From: Gammaproteobacteria bacterium | Lineage (GTDB): Bacteria; Pseudomonadota; Gammaproteobacteria; Steroidobacterales; Steroidobacteraceae | Length of the DNA stretch: 64,000 bases | NCBI GenBank assembly: GCA_018970145.1 | Contig: JAGWWY010000002.1 | Coordinates: forward strand, 62,001-126,000 | Direction: 5' to 3' | Shown: one piece after another, positions 51,916-62,951 of the stretch | Position numbering within the stretch: position 1 is the stretch's first letter | Layout: the number at the start of each line of letters is the position of its first letter | The notes under the pieces: model-generated | Seen by the model: the letters and a program-made list of their open reading frames with translations, nothing else | Told to the model about the DNA's origin: nothing | Databases searched by the model: none | Program-made: the position numbers and the translations under genes

Positions 51916-52403
51916 ACAACACCGACGAGGCGCAGAGCTTTGCTGAGCGTGGGTTCGTCACCACGCAGGTCGACAACCTCGTCAACTGGGCTCGTACGGG
52001 CTCGCTTTGGCCCATGACGTTCGGGCTTGCGTGTTGCGCGGTCGAAATGATGCACGCCGGCGCAGCGCGTTACGACCTCGATCGCTTCGGCGTCGTGTTC
52101 CGCCCGAGTCCTCGCCAGTCGGACGTCATGATCGTGGCAGGTACGCTGGTCAACAAGATGGCGCCTGCGCTGCGCAAGGTCTACGACCAGATGCCCGAGC
52201 CGCGTTGGGTGATCTCGATGGGATCCTGCGCCAACGGCGGTGGCTACTACCATTACTCCTACGCCGTCGTCCGCGGCTGCGATCGCATCGTGCCGGTCGA
52301 TGTTTACGTGCCGGGTTGCCCGCCGACGGCCGAGGCATTGCTCTACGGCATTATCCAATTGCAAAAGAAGATTGCTCGCACGAGCTCGGTGCTGAACCCA
52401 TGA
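51906..52403 (+). CDS. nuoB: NADH-quinone oxidoreductase subunit B
   Basis: A 165-aa peripheral subunit holding the terminal N2 [4Fe-4S] cluster: the tandem Cys in [11 protein letters not shown], Cys in [13 protein letters not shown] and Cys in [16 protein letters not shown]. It passes electrons to quinone. The GTG at 51906 is preferred (overlap with nuoA); a TTG two codons later is possible. Confidence 0.97.
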   Translation: MGLNNTDEAQSFAERGFVTTQVDNLVNWARTGSLWPMTFGLACCAVEMMHAGAARYDLDRFGVVFRPSPRQSDVMIVAGTLVNKMAPALRKVYDQMPEPRWVISMGSCANGGGYYHYSYAVVRGCDRIVPVDVYVPGCPPTAEALLYGIIQLQKKIARTSSVLNP

Positions 52404-53077
52404 CGATCGAAACCACCGTGCAGGCCATCGAGGTTCGCTTCGGTTCGCAGCTGCGCCGGGTTGATTCGCTGCCGGATGAAATCGTCTACGAATGTGACGC
52501 TGCGCAGTGGGTCGAGGTCTCGCGCGCATTGCGGGATGATCCGGCTTTGCGTTTCGAGATGTTGATCGATCTGGCGGGTGTCGATTACTCGGAATTCGGC
52601 AAGTCGGAGTGGAAGACGCTCTCCGCGACGGGGTCGGGTTTTTCGCGCGGTGTGAATCGCGGCGCGTCGGCACAAGAGCGCGAGCATGGCCCGCGCTTTG
52701 CCGTGGTGGTGCAGTTGCTGTCGATCTCACGCAATCAACGTCTGCGTCTCCGCGCCTTCTGTGCCGATGACGCCGAACCCATGATCGATTCACTCGTCGA
52801 CGTGTGGGCGTCTGCGAATTGGTTCGAGCGCGAGGCGTTCGATCTGTTCGGGATTTTGTTCCGAGGGCACCCGGACCTGCGTCGTTTACTGACGGACTAC
52901 GGTTTCATCGGACATCCGTTCCGCAAGGACTTCCCGCTGATCGGCAACGTCGAAGTGCGTTACGACCCGATCAAGCAACGCGTGGTGTACGAGCCGGTCA
53001 GTATCGAGTCGCGTACGCTCGTGCCGCGCGTCATTCGTCACGACAACCGGTACGATCCGGCGCTCGGCGGAAATTGA
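52400..53077 (+). CDS. nuoC: NADH-quinone oxidoreductase subunit C
   Basis: A 225-aa 30-kDa-type subunit. The core has [12 protein letters not shown] near 50-62, [39 protein letters not shown] near 130-170 and HPFRKDFPL. Between the first two blocks is a Ser/Gly/Arg-rich stretch of about 35 residues ([19 protein letters not shown]...) that shorter NuoC proteins lack; similar loops occur in xanthomonad-like NuoC. Start overlaps the nuoB stop (ATGA). Confidence 0.96.
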   Translation: MTIETTVQAIEVRFGSQLRRVDSLPDEIVYECDAAQWVEVSRALRDDPALRFEMLIDLAGVDYSEFGKSEWKTLSATGSGFSRGVNRGASAQEREHGPRFAVVVQLLSISRNQRLRLRAFCADDAEPMIDSLVDVWASANWFEREAFDLFGILFRGHPDLRRLLTDYGFIGHPFRKDFPLIGNVEVRYDPIKQRVVYEPVSIESRTLVPRVIRHDNRYDPALGGN

Positions 53078-53080
53078 TCC

Positions 53081-54334
53081 ATGCCTGAAATCCAGTCTTA
53101 CACCATGAACTTCGGGCCGCAGCATCCGGCGGCCCATGGCGTGTTGCGTCTCGTGCTCGAACTCGATGGTGAAGTGATCCAGAAAGCGGATCCGCATATT
53201 GGCTTGCTGCATCGGGCCACCGAGAAGTTGGCCGAGTCCAAACCGTTCAATCAGTCGATCGGATACATGGACCGACTCGATTACGTGTCGATGATGTGCA
53301 ACGAGCACGCTTACGTGATGGCCATCGAGCGTTTGCTCGGTGTCAAGCCGCCGTTGCGTGCGCAGTACATCCGCACCTTGTTCGATGAAATCACGCGCAT
53401 TTTGAACCATCTCATGTGGCTAGGTGCGCACGGTCTCGACATTGGCGCTATGACCGTGTTCTTGCTTGCGTTCAAAGAACGTGAAGATTTGATGGACTGC
53501 TACGAAGCCGTCTCGGGTACGCGCATGCACGCGACCTACTATCGACCTGGCGGCGTTCATCGCGATCTGCCGCTCGAGATGCCGAAGTATCAAGCGTCGC
53601 GCTGGCGCTCGCAAAAAGATGCCGATCGCCTCAACGAGGCGCGCGCGGGCGGTTTGTTGGAGTTCATCGAGGACTTCACCCGGCGCTTCCCGAAAGCGGT
53701 CGACGAGTACGAGACTCTGCTCACCGACAATCGCATCTGGAAGCAGCGCACGGTCAACATCGCCGTGGTTTCGCCGGAGCGAGCTATGCAACTCGGATTC
53801 TCGGGTCCGATGCTGCGCGGGTCGGGTATCGCTTGGGATTTGCGCAAGCAGCAGCCTTATGAAGTGTACGACCAGCTCGACTTCGACATCCCGGTGGGTG
53901 TGAACGGCGACTGCTACGACCGCTATCTCGTGCGTATCGAGGAGTTGCGTCAGTCCAATCGCATCATCGCGCAGTGCGTCGAGTGGCTGAAGAAGAACCC
54001 GGGGCCCGTCATGGTCGCCGATGCCAAAGTGCGCCCGCCGCGTCGCGAAAATATGAAGGGTGACATGGAGTCGCTGATTCACCACTTCAAGCTGATGACC
54101 GAGGGTTATTGTGTGCCCGCGGGCGAGACGTACGCTGCGGTGGAGGCGCCGAAAGGGGAGTTTGGCATCTACTTGGTATCCGACGGGGCCAACAAACCTT
54201 ATCGCCTCAAGTGCCGTGCGCCGGGTTTCCCGCATCTCGCGTCACTCGAGGAGATGGTTCAAGGTCACATGCTGGCCGACGTCGTCGCGGTGATCGGCAC
54301 GCAGGACATCGTCTTTGGAGAGATTGATCGATGA
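53081..54334 (+). CDS. nuoD: NADH-quinone oxidoreductase subunit D
   Basis: A 417-aa 49-kDa-type subunit that forms the quinone site with Nuo[23 protein letters not shown] at the N-terminus contains the conserved His residues, and [27 protein letters not shown] and the C-terminal [15 protein letters not shown] are family signatures. It starts 3 bases after nuoC and overlaps nuoE by 4. Confidence 0.98.
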   Translation: MPEIQSYTMNFGPQHPAAHGVLRLVLELDGEVIQKADPHIGLLHRATEKLAESKPFNQSIGYMDRLDYVSMMCNEHAYVMAIERLLGVKPPLRAQYIRTLFDEITRILNHLMWLGAHGLDIGAMTVFLLAFKEREDLMDCYEAVSGTRMHATYYRPGGVHRDLPLEMPKYQASRWRSQKDADRLNEARAGGLLEFIEDFTRRFPKAVDEYETLLTDNRIWKQRTVNIAVVSPERAMQLGFSGPMLRGSGIAWDLRKQQPYEVYDQLDFDIPVGVNGDCYDRYLVRIEELRQSNRIIAQCVEWLKKNPGPVMVADAKVRPPRRENMKGDMESLIHHFKLMTEGYCVPAGETYAAVEAPKGEFGIYLVSDGANKPYRLKCRAPGFPHLASLEEMVQGHMLADVVAVIGTQDIVFGEIDR

Positions 54335-54879
54335 GCGCTCCCCATCAGGTCACGACCAGTGATGGTCGAGTGTTCGAGCCGGGTGATGGCCCGAATGTGG
54401 CGTTGCTCAGTGAGCACACACGGCGCGAAATCGACGCGTGGCTTGCGCGCTTCCCGGAAGGGCGTCAGCGCTCGGCCACACTGTCGGCGTTACGTTTTGC
54501 GCAGGAACAAAACCAAGGTTTTTTGACGCCCGCATTGATGGATGCGGTCGCCGAGTATCTGCGACTGCCGTCGATTCAAGTCTACGAAGTCGCGACGTTT
54601 TACTCGATGTTCGAGACGCATGAGTGTGGTCGGCATCACGTGAGCGTCTGCACCAACATCAGCTGTTGGCTCAATGGTGGTGAAGACATCCTCGCGCACT
54701 GCGAGCGCAAGCTCGGGATCAAAGTCGGTGAGAGCACGCCGGACAAGCGCATCTTCCTGAAGCAGGAGGAGGAGTGTCTCGCCGCTTGCACGGGCGCCCC
54801 GATGATGATGGTCGATCACGAGTTCCATGAATTTCTGACGCCCGAAAAAGTCGACAAAATCCTGGATGACTTGACATGA
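54331..54879 (+). CDS. nuoE: NADH-quinone oxidoreductase subunit E
   Basis: A 182-aa thioredoxin-like subunit carrying the N1a [2Fe-2S] cluster; ligands are in [12 protein letters not shown] (two Cys) and [11 protein letters not shown] (two Cys). [13 protein letters not shown] near 88-100 is conserved. The N-terminal about 15 residues are longer than in E. coli. It overlaps nuoD and nuoF by 4 bases each. Confidence 0.97.
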   Translation: MSAPHQVTTSDGRVFEPGDGPNVALLSEHTRREIDAWLARFPEGRQRSATLSALRFAQEQNQGFLTPALMDAVAEYLRLPSIQVYEVATFYSMFETHECGRHHVSVCTNISCWLNGGEDILAHCERKLGIKVGESTPDKRIFLKQEEECLAACTGAPMMMVDHEFHEFLTPEKVDKILDDLT

Positions 54880-56195
54880 GTGCATACGACACATGGCGCG
54901 ATCGCATGAATCTGGTGGTGTTCGAGCCGCTTGCGCTCGAGCGTCCATGGACGCTCGAGAGCTACCTCAAGATCGGCGGCTATTCGTCTTGGAAGAAAAT
55001 TCTCGCTGGTGAAATCACGCGCGAACAGGTCATCGAGGCGGTCAAGGCCAGCGGCCTGCGCGGTCGCGGTGGTGCGGGTTTTCCGACCGGCACCAAATGG
55101 TCGTTCATGCCTCGCAATGCGCCGATCCAAAAATATGCCGTGTGCAATTCGGACGAGAGCGAGCCCGGCACCTGTCACGATCGCGACATCCTGAGGTTCA
55201 ATCCGCACTCGCTCGTCGAGGGAATGGCGATCGGTGGATACGCGATGGGGGCCACCGTCGGTTACAACTACATCCGTGGCGAGTTTTTGGGCGAACCCGT
55301 GCCGCGTTTCGAGGCGGCGGTGAAAGAGGCTTACGAGGCGGGGCTGCTTGGCAAGAACGTGCAGGGCTCGGGCATCGACTTCGACCTTTACACCTTCGTC
55401 GGCGCGGGTGCCTACATTTGCGGTGAAGAGACCGCACTGCTCGAATCGCTTGAGGGCAAGCAGGGTAAGCCGCGTTTCAAGCCGCCATTCCCGGCGGCCT
55501 TTGGTTTGTACGGTAAACCGACGACCATCAACAACACGCAGAGCTACGCCTCGGTGCCAACGATCCTGCGTAAGGGACCCGAGTGGTTTGCGCAGCTCGG
55601 CACGACGAACGCCGGCGGTACGGTGATTTTTTCGGTGTCGGGGCATGTCAACAAGCCAGGCAACTTCGAGCTGCCGCTCGGTATCGCCTTCAAAGATTTG
55701 CTCGAGATCGCAGGCGGCGTCCGTGGTGGGCGCAAACTAAAGGCGGTCATCCCGGGCGGATCCTCGGTCAAGGTCGTACCTGGCGACGTCATGATGGGCG
55801 TTAACATGGATTACGACTCGCTGCGTGCAGTCGGATCGTCGGTGGGCTCCGCGGCCGTCATCGTCATGGACGAGACCACCTGCATGGTGCGGGCACTTGA
55901 GCGTATTTCGCGCTTTTACAAATCCGAGTCGTGTGGACAGTGCACGCCCTGTCGCGAAGGTACTGGTTGGTTGAATCGGGTGCTCAAACGCATCGTCGCA
56001 GGGCAGGGTCGCATGGAAGACCTGCAGTTATTGATCGACGTCGCCAATCGTATCGAGGGGCACACCATCTGCGCATTGGGTGATGCGGCAGCGTGGCCGG
56101 TGCAGAGCTTCGTTACGAAGTTCCGGCATGAATTCGAATATATGATCCAGCACGGTGGGCGCAGCCTCGTGGATGGAACCAAGGAGGCGGCGTAA
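54876..56195 (+). CDS. nuoF: NADH-quinone oxidoreductase subunit F
   Basis: A 439-aa NADH/FMN-binding subunit. [20 protein letters not shown] near 60-80 binds nucleotide, [17 protein letters not shown] near 178-194 is part of the FMN site, and [14 protein letters not shown] near 350 with a later Cys ([11 protein letters not shown]) binds the N3 [4Fe-4S] cluster. This is the electron entry point of complex I. Confidence 0.98.
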   Translation: MSAYDTWRDRMNLVVFEPLALERPWTLESYLKIGGYSSWKKILAGEITREQVIEAVKASGLRGRGGAGFPTGTKWSFMPRNAPIQKYAVCNSDESEPGTCHDRDILRFNPHSLVEGMAIGGYAMGATVGYNYIRGEFLGEPVPRFEAAVKEAYEAGLLGKNVQGSGIDFDLYTFVGAGAYICGEETALLESLEGKQGKPRFKPPFPAAFGLYGKPTTINNTQSYASVPTILRKGPEWFAQLGTTNAGGTVIFSVSGHVNKPGNFELPLGIAFKDLLEIAGGVRGGRKLKAVIPGGSSVKVVPGDVMMGVNMDYDSLRAVGSSVGSAAVIVMDETTCMVRALERISRFYKSESCGQCTPCREGTGWLNRVLKRIVAGQGRMEDLQLLIDVANRIEGHTICALGDAAAWPVQSFVTKFRHEFEYMIQHGGRSLVDGTKEAA

Positions 56196-56210
56196 GCCGC
56201 GCGCGGGAAG

Positions 56211-58427
56211 ATGGCAGCGAATCCGCAGGACGATTTCGTCAACGTCGAAGTTGACGGCAAGCCAGTTAAGGCGCGCAAGGGTGCAATGATCATCCACGTC
56301 ACGGATGCGCATGACGCGTACGTGCCGCGCTTCTGTTATCACGACAAGCTGCCGGTGGCGGCGAACTGCCGCATGTGTCTCGTCGAGGTAGAGAAGGCGC
56401 CGAAGCCTTTGCCGGCCTGTGCGACACCGGTCGCTGAAGGCATGAAGATCTTCACGAAGTCGAAGGTCGCTATCGGTGCGCAGAAGGCGACGATGGAATT
56501 CCTGCTGATCAACCATCCGCTCGATTGCCCAATTTGTGATCAGGGCGGCGAGTGTGAATTGCAGGATCTCGCGGTAGGGTTTGGTCGCGACATCGCACGT
56601 TTCGACGAGCGCAAGCGCGTCGTCAAGGACAAGAGTCTCGGACCGCTCGTCTCCACTGACATGACGCGTTGTATCCACTGCACTCGCTGCGTTCGCTTCG
56701 GTCAGGAGATCGCGGGTATTCCTGAGCTTGGCACGACGGGTCGTGGCGAGAATATGGAGATCGGCACGTACATCGAAAAGAGCGTCGATCATGAGCTCTC
56801 GGGCAACATCATCGACTTGTGCCCGGTCGGAGCCTTGAACTCAAAACCCTTCCGCTACCAAGGTCGCTCGTGGGAGATGTCGCAGGTGCCATTCGTGGCG
56901 CCGCACGATGGCCTCGGCAGCAACCTCTTTGGACACGTATTGCGCGGCAAGCTCAAGCGCGTCGTGCCTCGAGCCAACGATGAGATCAACGAGACGTGGA
57001 TCTCCGATCGTGATCGCTACAGTTACGAGGGCGTGCACGCCGATGATCGACTCGCAAAGCCGATGCTCAAGCAAGACGGGCACTGGCAGGAAGTCTCCTG
57101 GGACGTTGCGTTGCAGGCTGCTGCTCGCGGCCTGAGGGCTGCCGGTCACCATCTTGGCACCTTGGTCCATCCGTCTTGCACGACGGAAGAGGCATACCTT
57201 GCGGCCAAGCTCACTCGTGCCTTGGGTTCCTCGAACGTCGATCACCGTTTGCGGCAACGCGATTTCCGCGATGCGGCAGCCGATGCGCGGCAGCCCGCGT
57301 TGGGGTTGCCGATCGCCGAGGTCGATGCCCTGACCGGTGCGCTCGTCATCGGTTCGAATCTGCGTGCCGAATTGCCACTGCTCGCGCATCGACTGCGCAA
57401 AGCCGCGGTCAAGTCGGGCGCGAAGGTGGCATTCGTCGACACCATCGCCCGCGAGTATCGTTTTCCTGTCGCTGTCCAAATTGCGTCTGAGCCGGCGCAT
57501 TGGGCGCAGCAGTTGGCGGGTGTCCTTGCCGCGGTCATCGAGAAGGCGGGTGTACAGGTTGGCGAGGGCTATTCGACTTTGCTGCGCGGCGTCGTGGCAA
57601 CGAATGAGCAACGCGCGGCAGCGGAGGCCTTGCTGTCCGGTTCAAAACGAGTCGTGTGGCTAGGCGCTTTGGCTCTTCGTCATCCGGCATGGGCGGATCT
57701 GCGCTCGCTCGCGGTCGAGATTGGGCGTGTCGCGGGCGCGACGCTGGCGGTACTCGCCGAAGGCGGTAACGCGGCCGGTGCCTCGATTGCCGGTGCGTTG
57801 CCGCATCGCGTAGCGGGCGGATCGCCCGCGGACGTGATCGGCCTCCATGCCAGCGCAATGCTCGAGTCGTCACAACGGGCGTATCTGCTCGTCGGCGCCA
57901 TCGAGCCGCAGCACGATTTGGCTGCTCCGGCTGTCGCGGAATCTGCGTTCGACTCAGCGGCTTGTGTGGTCGCGTTGACGCCGTACGCTTCCAAAGAATT
58001 GTTGGCGCGTGCGCACGTATTGCTGCCGATCGGCAGTTTCGCCGAGACCTCGGGCAGTTACGTGAATCTCGATGGTCGTTGGCAGTCGCAGGCGGCGGTC
58101 TCCAAGTTGCCGGGCGAAGCTCGGCCGGCCTGGAAAGTGCTGCGCGTGCTCGGCAACCTGCTCGAGTTGTCGGGCTTCGACCAAGAAAGTTCCGAAGAAG
58201 TTCGGAGCGAGTTACAGACGTGCATGACCAGCGCCGCCGGATCTGCAGCGCCGTCGGTCATCGTGACTCAACATATTCCGGCGATCGCGGCCGTCAGCGG
58301 CTCTGCGGATCTTGAGATTGGCGATCTGGATGTGCCGATGTACTCGATCGATGCCGTGCTGCGCCGTAGCCCGGCGCTTCAGCAAACCGGGATCGCGCGT
58401 CGTGCCGCCGAGGGAGCAGCGCAGTGA
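56211..58427 (+). CDS. nuoG: NADH-quinone oxidoreductase subunit G
   Basis: A 738-aa subunit with three iron-sulfur regions: [22 protein letters not shown] ([2Fe-2S]), [14 protein letters not shown] with an upstream His, and [16 protein letters not shown] plus CPVGAL ([4Fe-4S]). The molybdopterin-oxidoreductase-like remainder is divergent and Ala-rich, with no obvious extra N7 cluster motif. The start is 15 bases after nuoF, and the stop overlaps nuoH by 4. Confidence 0.97.
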   Translation: MAANPQDDFVNVEVDGKPVKARKGAMIIHVTDAHDAYVPRFCYHDKLPVAANCRMCLVEVEKAPKPLPACATPVAEGMKIFTKSKVAIGAQKATMEFLLINHPLDCPICDQGGECELQDLAVGFGRDIARFDERKRVVKDKSLGPLVSTDMTRCIHCTRCVRFGQEIAGIPELGTTGRGENMEIGTYIEKSVDHELSGNIIDLCPVGALNSKPFRYQGRSWEMSQVPFVAPHDGLGSNLFGHVLRGKLKRVVPRANDEINETWISDRDRYSYEGVHADDRLAKPMLKQDGHWQEVSWDVALQAAARGLRAAGHHLGTLVHPSCTTEEAYLAAKLTRALGSSNVDHRLRQRDFRDAAADARQPALGLPIAEVDALTGALVIGSNLRAELPLLAHRLRKAAVKSGAKVAFVDTIAREYRFPVAVQIASEPAHWAQQLAGVLAAVIEKAGVQVGEGYSTLLRGVVATNEQRAAAEALLSGSKRVVWLGALALRHPAWADLRSLAVEIGRVAGATLAVLAEGGNAAGASIAGALPHRVAGGSPADVIGLHASAMLESSQRAYLLVGAIEPQHDLAAPAVAESAFDSAACVVALTPYASKELLARAHVLLPIGSFAETSGSYVNLDGRWQSQAAVSKLPGEARPAWKVLRVLGNLLELSGFDQESSEEVRSELQTCMTSAAGSAAPSVIVTQHIPAIAAVSGSADLEIGDLDVPMYSIDAVLRRSPALQQTGIARRAAEGAAQ

Positions 58428-59482
58428 CGGACTTCATCCTGAACACGTGGGCCGCGTTGCCGTCCTACGCTCGCTCGACGTTTTGGATCCTTGTCGTGAC
58501 GGTGACGGTGATTCTCTCGGTCGCATTCACGACGCTTTGGGAGCGCAAAGTCATCGGTTGGATGCAGCTGCGCAAGGGTCCCAATCGAGTTGGCAGCATC
58601 TTCGGTTTGGTCCCGGGAATTTTTCAGCCCTTTGCGGATGTCATCAAGCTACTCCTCAAAGAAGTCGTCATCCCGTCGGCATCGAACAAGTGGTTATTCC
58701 GGATCGCGCCGGCGATCACCTTGATTCCGGCCTTCGCCGCTTGGGCGGTGGTGCCGCTCGATCCGAACCTCGTCATCGCCGATATCGACGCTGGGTTGCT
58801 GTACGTTTTGTCGCTAACCTCGGTCGGTGTCTACGGAGTCATCCTCGCGGGATGGGCGGCGAACTCCAAGTACGCATTTTTGGGAGCGATGCGCTCGGCA
58901 GCGCAGGTAGTCGCGTACGAAATCGCGATGGGTTTTGCGCTGGTTGGCGTGGTGATGGCAGCCGGAACGCTCAACTTGGGTGACATCGTTCGCGCGCAAG
59001 CCGGTGGATCGTCGAACTGGTTTGTGATCTGGCTCTTTCCGCTGTTCGTGGTCTACTTGATTTCAGGCGTCGCTGAAACCAACCGTGCGCCGTTCGATGT
59101 GGCCGAAGGCGAATCCGAAATCGTCGCGGGCTTCCATGTCGAATATTCGGGCATCGCCTTCGCGCTGTTCTTCCTGGCCGAATACGCCAACATGATCCTC
59201 ATCTCGGCGTTGACGGCGGTGTTTTTCTTGGGCGGTTGGCTGAGCCCCTTTGAGGGATTGCTCGGTTCCTCGCATCCGCTCGGTGAGCCGGGCTTCCATT
59301 GGCTCTTCGCCAAGCTCTTTTTCTTCCTGACCTGTTTCATGTGGTATCGCGCTACGTTTCCTCGGTATCGCTATGACCAGATCATGCGTCTTGGCTGGAA
59401 GATTCTCATTCCAGTTACGCTGGTTTGGATCGTCGTGCTTGGGGTGATGGTGCACTTGCAGGTCGGCCCCTGGGCCGCGTGA
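58424..59482 (+). CDS. nuoH: NADH-quinone oxidoreductase subunit H
   Basis: A 352-aa membrane subunit at the junction of the two arms, lining the quinone chamber. Signatures are [18 protein letters not shown] near 40-57, [27 protein letters not shown] near 220-245 and [15 protein letters not shown] near 315. About eight hydrophobic helices are visible. Confidence 0.98.
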   Translation: MTDFILNTWAALPSYARSTFWILVVTVTVILSVAFTTLWERKVIGWMQLRKGPNRVGSIFGLVPGIFQPFADVIKLLLKEVVIPSASNKWLFRIAPAITLIPAFAAWAVVPLDPNLVIADIDAGLLYVLSLTSVGVYGVILAGWAANSKYAFLGAMRSAAQVVAYEIAMGFALVGVVMAAGTLNLGDIVRAQAGGSSNWFVIWLFPLFVVYLISGVAETNRAPFDVAEGESEIVAGFHVEYSGIAFALFFLAEYANMILISALTAVFFLGGWLSPFEGLLGSSHPLGEPGFHWLFAKLFFFLTCFMWYRATFPRYRYDQIMRLGWKILIPVTLVWIVVLGVMVHLQVGPWAA

Positions 59483-59502
59483 TCGTCAACGGACACAACT
59501 TC

Positions 59503-59988
59503 ATGGCTCTTCACAGCATCATCAAGACGTTCCTGCTCACCGAACTGCTCACGGGTTTGTCGGTGACGGCACGGACGCTCTTTCGTAAAAAGGTCACCGT
59601 TAACTATCCGGAAGAGAAAACGCCGCAGTCGCCGCGCTTTCGAGGTCTGCATGCGCTACGTCGCTACTCCAACGGTGAGGAGCGTTGCATCGCCTGCAAG
59701 CTGTGCGAGGCTGTGTGCCCCGCACTCGCCATCACGATCGAGTCCGACGTGGCTGCCGATGGCACCCGTCGCACGACGCGGTACGACATCGATCTCTTCA
59801 AGTGCATCTACTGCGGATTCTGCGAAGAGGCCTGTCCCGTCGATGCTATCGTCGAGACGCGAATCCACGAGTACCACATGGAAAGTCGTGGCGAGAACAT
59901 CATGACCAAAGACAAGCTGCTCGCCGTTGGTGAGCGCTATGCCGCGCTGATCGATGCCGACAAGGCCGCCGACGCGCGCTATCGCTGA
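59503..59988 (+). CDS. nuoI: NADH-quinone oxidoreductase subunit I
   Basis: A 161-aa ferredoxin-like subunit with two [4Fe-4S] motifs, [12 protein letters not shown] and [12 protein letters not shown], carrying clusters N6a and N6b. An N-terminal amphipathic segment and [12 protein letters not shown] precede them. The ATG at 59503 matches the usual length; a GTG at 59479 overlapping the nuoH stop would add 8 residues. Confidence 0.97.
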   Translation: MALHSIIKTFLLTELLTGLSVTARTLFRKKVTVNYPEEKTPQSPRFRGLHALRRYSNGEERCIACKLCEAVCPALAITIESDVAADGTRRTTRYDIDLFKCIYCGFCEEACPVDAIVETRIHEYHMESRGENIMTKDKLLAVGERYAALIDADKAADARYR

Positions 59989-60003
59989 TCGGGGGACGAC
60001 AGG

Positions 60004-60627
60004 GTGCTGGTTCAACTGCTTTTCTACGGATTCTCGGCCATCCTCATCGCGGCAGCGCTCGGGGTGATCGTGGCGCGTAACCCCGTCTACTCGGCTTTGT
60101 CGCTGGTACTCGCCTTTTTTACGAGCGCGGCGCTGTGGCTGTTGATCGAAGCGGAGTTCCTCGCCATCGTGCTGGTGCTCGTTTACGTCGGCGCGGTGAT
60201 GGTGCTCTTTCTCTTCGTCGTGATGATGCTCGACATCAACGTGGAGGAGATCAAGCGTGGTGTGACGCGCTACGCCGGGCTTGGCTGGTTCATCGCCTTC
60301 GCGGTCATCGCGCAGATGGTGGCGGTATTCTGGTTCCGTGGTTTCGGTATCGACGCGACGCAGGGCATGGCACTGCTGCCCGCGGATCACAGCAATACGC
60401 GCGCCCTCGGTGAAGTGCTCTACACCCAATACGTTTATCCGTTCGAGTTGGCCGCCATGGTACTGCTCGTGGCCATCATCGCGGCGATCACACTCACGAT
60501 GCGCAAGCGCCCAGGCCTGAAGCCGCAGGATGTGGCCAAGCAAGTCGCCGTGCGTCGTGAAGATCGGGTGCGCCTCGTGAAGGGCGTCGGGCCCAAGACC
60601 GATCCGGCGCCGGAGAGCGATACATGA
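60004..60627 (+). CDS. nuoJ: NADH-quinone oxidoreductase subunit J
   Basis: A 207-aa membrane subunit with five helices; [16 protein letters not shown] near 23-38 and [20 protein letters not shown] near 58-78 (the pi-bulge helix region) are diagnostic. It starts with GTG and ends in a hydrophilic tail. The stop overlaps nuoK by ATGA. Confidence 0.97.
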   Translation: MLVQLLFYGFSAILIAAALGVIVARNPVYSALSLVLAFFTSAALWLLIEAEFLAIVLVLVYVGAVMVLFLFVVMMLDINVEEIKRGVTRYAGLGWFIAFAVIAQMVAVFWFRGFGIDATQGMALLPADHSNTRALGEVLYTQYVYPFELAAMVLLVAIIAAITLTMRKRPGLKPQDVAKQVAVRREDRVRLVKGVGPKTDPAPESDT

Positions 60628-60929
60628 TTACTCTGCAGCACATGCTGACCTTGTCGGCGATTCTGTTCTCGTTGTCGATCGCCGGTATCTTTCTCAATCG
60701 GAAGAATGTGATCTTGCTGCTGATGTGTATCGAGCTGATGTTGCTCGCGGTCAATTTCAGCTTCGTGTCGTTCTCGCGTTATCTCGGCGATCTCGACGGA
60801 CAGGTCTTCGTCTTCTTTGTGCTGACGGTGGCCGCTGCGGAGTCGGCGATAGGTTTGGCCATCCTCGTCGTGCTGTTCCGCGAGCGTCGCAGCATCAACG
60901 TCGAAGATCTCGACACGCTGAAGGGCTGA
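60624..60929 (+). CDS. nuoK: NADH-quinone oxidoreductase subunit K
   Basis: A 101-aa three-helix subunit. [21 protein letters not shown] contains the conserved Glu in helix 2 used in proton translocation, and [18 protein letters not shown] holds the second Glu in helix 3. Length matches the family exactly. Confidence 0.98.
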   Translation: MITLQHMLTLSAILFSLSIAGIFLNRKNVILLLMCIELMLLAVNFSFVSFSRYLGDLDGQVFVFFVLTVAAAESAIGLAILVVLFRERRSINVEDLDTLKG

Positions 60930-60934
60930 GTCAC

Positions 60935-62938
60935 ATGGATCCGAATGTACTGCTTGCCATCCCCTTACTGCCGCTCGCGGCGGCTATCATCGCTGGGCTC
61001 TTCGGCAAGCTTATCGGCCGTGCGGCCGCTCATGTGGTCACCATTGCCGCGGTCGGTTTCGCGTTCTTGTTGAGTGCGCAGGTCGCTTGGCAGCTGATCA
61101 ATGGCGAGGTCGGCGTCTACAACGACTCCGTCTACACCTGGCTGATCAGCGATGGCATCCGGATGGAGGTCGGCTTCCTGGTCGATCAACTATCGGTTCT
61201 GATGATGTGCGTCGTGACGTTCGTGTCGTTCTGCGTACACGTCTATACCATCGGCTATATGCACGACGACCCGGGCTATCAACGCTTCTTTTCGTACATT
61301 TCCCTCTTCACGTTCGCGATGCTCATGCTCGTGATGTCGAATAACTTCCTGCAACTGTTCTTCGGTTGGGAAGCGGTGGGCGTGGTCTCGTACTTGCTTA
61401 TCGGCTTCTGGTATACGCGACCGAGCGCGATCTTTGCCAACATGAAGGCGTTCCTCGTCAACCGAGTCGGCGATTTCGGTTTTGTGCTCGGTATCGCGGG
61501 TGTCGTCTACTACACCGGCTCGCTCGACTACCGCGCGGCTTTTGAGGCCGCGCCGATGTTGGCTGCTGCCGAGTTTGCGTTGAGCGATACCTGGACGGTC
61601 TCGGCGATCACGCTGATTTGCATCCTGCTGTTCATCGGTGCCATGGGCAAATCAGCGCAGGTGCCGTTGCACGTCTGGTTGCCAGATTCGATGGAAGGCC
61701 CGACACCGATTTCGGCGCTCATTCACGCCGCGACGATGGTGACCGCCGGTATTTTCATGGTGGCGCGCTTCTCGCCGCTGTTCGAGCAAAGTGAGGTCGC
61801 GCTCTCGTTCGTGCTCGTCATCGGCGCCACGACCGCGCTCTTCATGGGCTTCCTCGGTATCGTCAACAACGACATCAAGCGGGTGGTGGCGTACTCCACG
61901 CTCTCGCAGCTTGGCTACATGACGGTGGCGCTCGGCGCCTCGGCCTATGGCGCGGCGATCTTCCACTTGATGACGCATGCGTTCTTCAAGGCGCTGCTGT
62001 TCTTGGCTGCCGGTTCGGTGATCATCGGCATGCACCACGAACAGGACATGCGCAAGATGGGCGGTCTCGCTAAGGTGATGCCCATCACGGCAATCACGTG
62101 TTGGGTCGGTGCGCTGGCGCTGATCGGCACGCCGTTCCTGTCGGGCTTTTATTCCAAAGATTTCATCATCGAGTCGGTGCACGAGGCAGATCGATGGGGT
62201 GCGACTTACGCCTACTGGTGCGTACTGATCGGCGTTTTCGTCACGGCGTTCTACACCTTCCGAATGATCTTCATGACGTTCCACGGCGCGCCGCGCTGGG
62301 CGGCAGGTGAGGGGGCTCATGACGATCATGCACATCACGAAGCTCACGGGCATCACGGTGGAACGCCGCACGAGAGCCCGTGGGTGGTGACGCTACCGCT
62401 CGTGTTGCTCGCGATCCCGTCGCTGGCGATTGGTTACCTCACGGTGCAGCCAATTCTCTTCGGTGGGTTCTTTGGTGAGGCGATCCAGGTGCTGCCGGAT
62501 AACGACGTTCTAGCAGTGCTGTCGGGTCACTTCCACGATCCGGCCTCGTTTGCGCTTGAGGCGGTGAAGCATCCGCCCTTGTGGCTCGCGCTCGCAGGCG
62601 TCCTTGCTGCTTGGTACCTCGTGCTCAAAAATCCGAGCGCTGCCAATGCCATCGGCAAGGCACTCACGCCGATCCGCCGTGTGCTCGATAACAAGTACTA
62701 CTTCGACTGGTTCAACGATAACGTGCTGTCGGCGGGGAGCCGTCTGCTCGGTCGTGTCTTTTGGAAGGCGGGCGATCAAGCGGTCATCGACGGCGCGCTC
62801 GTCAACGGATCAGCGCAGTTGGTGGCGACCGTCGCGGGTGTCGTGCGGCGTCTGCAAACAGGTTATCTCTACTCCTACGCGTTTTGGATGACCATCGGCC
62901 TTGCGCTGCTGCTGGCTTGGTTCCTGATCCTCGCGTGA
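60935..62938 (+). CDS. nuoL: NADH-quinone oxidoreductase subunit L
   Basis: A 667-aa antiporter-like subunit, with the lateral helix at its C-terminus. Conserved segments include FFGWEAVGVVSYLLIGFW (key Glu), MGKSAQVPLHVWLPDSMEGPTPISALIHAATMVTAG (key Lys) and HAFFKALLFLAAGSVI. A His-rich cytoplasmic stretch (HDDHAHHEAHGHHGG, about 468-482) is unusual in amount. Starts 5 bases after nuoK. Confidence 0.98.
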   Translation: MDPNVLLAIPLLPLAAAIIAGLFGKLIGRAAAHVVTIAAVGFAFLLSAQVAWQLINGEVGVYNDSVYTWLISDGIRMEVGFLVDQLSVLMMCVVTFVSFCVHVYTIGYMHDDPGYQRFFSYISLFTFAMLMLVMSNNFLQLFFGWEAVGVVSYLLIGFWYTRPSAIFANMKAFLVNRVGDFGFVLGIAGVVYYTGSLDYRAAFEAAPMLAAAEFALSDTWTVSAITLICILLFIGAMGKSAQVPLHVWLPDSMEGPTPISALIHAATMVTAGIFMVARFSPLFEQSEVALSFVLVIGATTALFMGFLGIVNNDIKRVVAYSTLSQLGYMTVALGASAYGAAIFHLMTHAFFKALLFLAAGSVIIGMHHEQDMRKMGGLAKVMPITAITCWVGALALIGTPFLSGFYSKDFIIESVHEADRWGATYAYWCVLIGVFVTAFYTFRMIFMTFHGAPRWAAGEGAHDDHAHHEAHGHHGGTPHESPWVVTLPLVLLAIPSLAIGYLTVQPILFGGFFGEAIQVLPDNDVLAVLSGHFHDPASFALEAVKHPPLWLALAGVLAAWYLVLKNPSAANAIGKALTPIRRVLDNKYYFDWFNDNVLSAGSRLLGRVFWKAGDQAVIDGALVNGSAQLVATVAGVVRRLQTGYLYSYAFWMTIGLALLLAWFLILA

Positions 62939-62951
62939 TGCTCGGCGGAAA

